Shown: in pieces, positions 61,820 to 64,000 of the stretch
Layout of the letters: every line of letters begins with the position of its first letter
Numbering within the stretch: position 1 is the first letter of the stretch
NCBI GenBank assembly: GCA_023053685.1
Contig: JALIGW010000057.1
Coordinates: 1,600,710-1,664,709 of the forward strand
DNA length: 64,000 nt
Direction of reading: 5' to 3'
Source of the DNA: Diadophis punctatus similis
Lineage: Eukaryota; Chordata; Lepidosauria; Squamata; Dipsadidae
Position numbers and translations under genes: made by a program
The notes under the pieces: model-generated
Seen by the model: only the letters and a program-made list of their open reading frames with translations
Told to the model about the DNA's origin: nothing
Databases searched by the model: none

Positions 61820-62805
61820 ATCAGCCTCTGCAATTTCTCTCTAGCTGACATTTTCCAGATGTGCGGTAGCAGATTTCAAAGATTATGCTGAAATCTGCCT
61901 CTGCATTTTCCCTCTAGCTGACATTTTCCAGGTGTGTAGAAGCAGAGTTCCAAGATTATGCTGAAATCTGCCTTGCAATTTATCTCTAGCTCACATTTTC
62001 CAGATGTGTGGAAGCAGAGTTCCTAGATTATGCTGACATCTACGACATGAATTCCTCTCTAGCTGACATTTTCCAGATGTGCGGAAGCAGAGTTCCAGGA
62101 TTATGCTGAAATCAGCCTCCGCATTTTCTCTCTAGCTGACATTTTCGAGACGTGCAGAAGCAGAGTTCAAACATTATGTTGAAATCTACAACATCCATTT
62201 CTCTCTAGCTAACATTTTCCAGATGTGCAGAAGCAGAGTTCCAGGATTATGCTGAAATCTGCCTCTGCATTTTCCCTCTAGCTTACATTTTCCAGATGTG
62301 CAGAAGCAGAGTTCCAGGATTATGCTAAAATCTGCCTCTGCATTTTCCCTCTAGCTTACATTTTCCAGATGTGCAGAAGCAGAGTTCCAAGATTATGCTG
62401 AAATCTGCCTTGCAATTTATCTCTAGCTCACATTTTCCAGATGTGTGGAAGCAGAGTTCCTAGATTATGCTGACATCTACGACATGAATTCCTCTCTAGC
62501 TGACATTTTCCAGATGTGCGGAAGCAGAGTTCCAGGATTATGCTGAAATCAGCCTCCGCATTTTCTCTCTAGCTGACATTTTCGAGACGTGCAGAAGCAG
62601 AGTTCAAACATTATGTTGAAATCTACAACATCCATTTCTCTCTAGCTAACATTTTCCAGATGTGCAGAAGCAGCGTTCAAAGATTATGCTGAAATCAGCC
62701 TCTGCATTTTCTCTCTAGCTGACATTTTCAGATGTGCGGAAGCAGAGTTCAAACATTATGCTGAAATCCACAACATTAATTTCTCTCTAGCTCATATTTT
62801 CCAGA
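61820..62805. repeat. E module 6, internally duplicated, two EcoRI sites
   Basis: Two tandem runs of the E series with gaattc at 62049-62054 and 62486-62491. The first run continues to agcttacatt near 62,280 and 62,352. The second begins near 62,378 and goes straight from catccatttctc to gcagcgttcaaag, so the full set of E monomers is distributed over both. Confidence 0.87.
61941..62675. repeat. 437-bp tandem duplication (6 monomers)
   Basis: Unit 1 is 61941-62377; its copy is 62378 to about 62675. Both contain caatttatctctagc, a private variant found nowhere else in the window (others have caatttctctctagc), at 61982 and 62419. The shared private change and otherwise matching sequence make this one of the youngest local events here. 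Confidence 0.92.
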
Positions 62806-63969
62806 TGTGCAGAAGCAGAGTTCCAGGATTAGGCTGAAATATGCCTTGCATTTTCTCTCTAGCTGACATTTTCCAGATGTGCAGAAGCAGAGTTCAAAGA
62901 TTATGCTGAAATCTGCCTCTGCATTTTCTCTCTAGCTGACATTTTCGAGACGTGCAGAAGCAGATTTCAAACATTATGCTGAAATCTACAACATCAATTT
63001 CTCTCTAGCTAACATTTTCCAGATGTGCACAAGTAGAGTTCCAGGATTATGCTGAAATCTGCCTCTGCATTTTCCCTCTAGCTGACATTTTCAAGGTGTG
63101 TAGAAGCAGAGTTTCAGGATTATGCTGAAATCAGCCTCTGCATTTTCTCTCTAGCTGAGATTTTCCAGATGTGCAGAAGCAGAGTTCAAACATTATGCTG
63201 AAATCTACAACATTAATTTCTCTCTAGCTAAAATTTTCCAGATGTGCAGAAGCAGAGTTCCAGGATTATGCTGAAATCTGCCTTGCAAGTTCTCTCTATC
63301 TGACATTTTCCAGATGTGTGGAAGCAGAGTTTCAGGATTATGCTGAAATCTGTCTTGCAATTTTTCTCCAGGTGAAATTTTCCAGATGTGGAGAAGCAGA
63401 GTTCCAAGATTATGCTTAAATCTGCCTTGCAATTTCTCTCTAGCTGACGTTTTTGAGATTTGCGGAAGCAAAGTTCAAACATTATGCTGAAATCTACAAC
63501 ATCAATTTCTCCCTAGCTAACATTTTCCAGATGTGCAGAAGCAGAGTTCCAGGATTATGCTGAAATCTGCCTTCCAATTTCTCTCTAGCTGACATTTTCC
63601 AGATGTGCACAAGCAGAGTTCCAGGATTATGCTAAAATCTGCCTCTGCATTTTCTCTCTAGCTGACATTTTCCAGATGTGCAGAAGCAGAGTTCAAAGAT
63701 TATGCTGAAATCTGCCTCTGCATTTTCTCTCTAGCTGACATTTTCGAGACGTGCAGAAGCAGATTTCAAACATTATGCTGAAATCTACAACATCAATTTC
63801 TCTCTAGCTAACATTTTCCAGATGTGAAGAAGCAGAGTTCCAGGATTATGCTGAAATCTGCCTCTGCATTTTCCCTCTAGCTGACATTTTCAAGATGTGA
63901 AAAAGCAGAGTTCAAAGATTATGCTGAAATCTACAACTTCAATTTCTCTAGCTGACATTTTCCAGATGT

Positions 63970-64000
63970 GTGGAAGCAGAGTTCCAGGATTATGCTGAAA
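63970..64000. repeat. Start of the next A or C module (cut by window edge)
   Basis: The last bases, gtgtggaagcagagtt followed by ccaggattatgctgaaa, match the shared start of A and C modules. The distinguishing monomer lies beyond the window. Its position after D and the gtgaaaaagc monomer suits A. Confidence 0.7.

Larger units (their letters stand above)
60704..63969. repeat. Unit A-P-B-E-E-D, 3266 bp
   Basis: A 60704-60973, P near 61,188, B 61513-61755, E about 61,820-62,805 including a partial 437-bp repeat, D 63205-63482. C is absent. Private variants: tttcaaccatt just upstream of A (near 60,500), gattaggctg near 62,828, and gtgcacaagtag near 63,026. The next A begins at 63,970. 45 monomers. 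Confidence 0.86.
1..64000. repeat. Tandem satellite array, ~72.5-bp monomer
   Basis: The entire window is head-to-tail copies of a 71-73 bp monomer, all in one orientation. Most monomers contain gctgacattttccagatg, gcagaagcagagtt, gattatgctgaaatc and a pyrimidine tail ending ctctcta. Length classes follow the tail: tctgcctctgcatt monomers are 73 bp, tctgccttgcaatt and tctgccttccaatt monomers 72 bp, tctacaacatcaatt monomers 73 bp, and tctacaacttcaatt monomers 71 bp. AluI sites (agct) recur at almost every monomer boundary; the exceptions are the tatctgac, ggctgac and ccaggtgaaatt variants. No inserted element, inversion or non-satellite stretch was seen. The array runs off both edges. This is eukaryotic satellite DNA, perhaps centromeric or heterochromatic; the location is inference. 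Confidence 0.98.

Noticed and set aside
1..64000. CRISPR array
   Set aside because: Regular short repeats prompted the check, but there are no unique spacers: the whole period is repeated, with diverged monomers recurring in higher order, and no cas-like gene is present.
1..64000. Telomere repeats, simple microsatellites or tRNA/rRNA fragments
   Set aside because: No ttaggg-type runs, no mono- to hexanucleotide tracts beyond short t runs, and no recognisable tRNA or rRNA blocks were seen on either strand.

Overview
The whole 64 kb is one uninterrupted tandem satellite array. I see no gene, RNA gene, transposon, CRISPR array or unique-sequence island anywhere in it. The basic monomer is 71 to 73 bp (average about 72.5 bp) and every monomer I read is in the same orientation. 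In order, a typical monomer carries the blocks gctgacattttccagatg, then gcagaagcagagttccag, then gattatgctgaaatctgc, then a pyrimidine-rich tail ending in tctcta. This points to a eukaryotic genome. The near absence of CpG in the common monomer, with rare CpGs mostly where other monomers have TpG or CpA, suggests a CpG-methylated genome such as a vertebrate or plant. I do not recognise the satellite family and do not name an organism.

The monomers are not interchangeable. Diverged monomers are grouped into recurring modules. Module A is marked by gctgacatttcccaggtg. Module P is marked by attttccccagctgac. Module B is marked by gctgatattttcctgatg. Module F is marked by gacgtgcagtagaagag. Module C usually carries ctctggctgacat. 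Module D is marked by ctctctatctgacat and gctgacgtttttgag. Module E is marked by gacatgaattcctc and cctccgcatt. Full higher-order units run A-P-B-F-C-D or A-P-B-E-(C)-D. Start-to-start distance of successive A modules varies from 941 to 7394 bp, always close to a whole number of monomers.

A third tier sits above this. Positions 1 to about 21,885 recur from 27,253 to about 46,235, at an offset of 27,252 bp that falls to 27,249 after a 3-bp indel and to 24,349 beyond about 44.7 kb. The last drop arises because copy 1 holds a 2,900-bp tandem duplication that copy 2 lacks. The copies are almost identical by eye. Layout: 0.4-21.2 kb is F-type territory; 21.2-27.25 kb is E-type; 27.25-46.2 kb is the second F-type copy; 46.2-51.8 kb is a mosaic of F-type pieces; 51.8-64 kb is an enlarged E-type domain and runs off the right edge.

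Open reading frames of 60 to 113 codons occur on both strands only because a 72-bp monomer is exactly 24 codons. Most begin at GTG or TTG, all are near-copies of a few types, and 71- or 73-bp monomers break the frame. I treat all of them as non-coding. The biological interest lies in the layered amplification history, the per-monomer hairpin potential, CpG decay, a CENP-B-box-like near match, and repeated splice-like signals.
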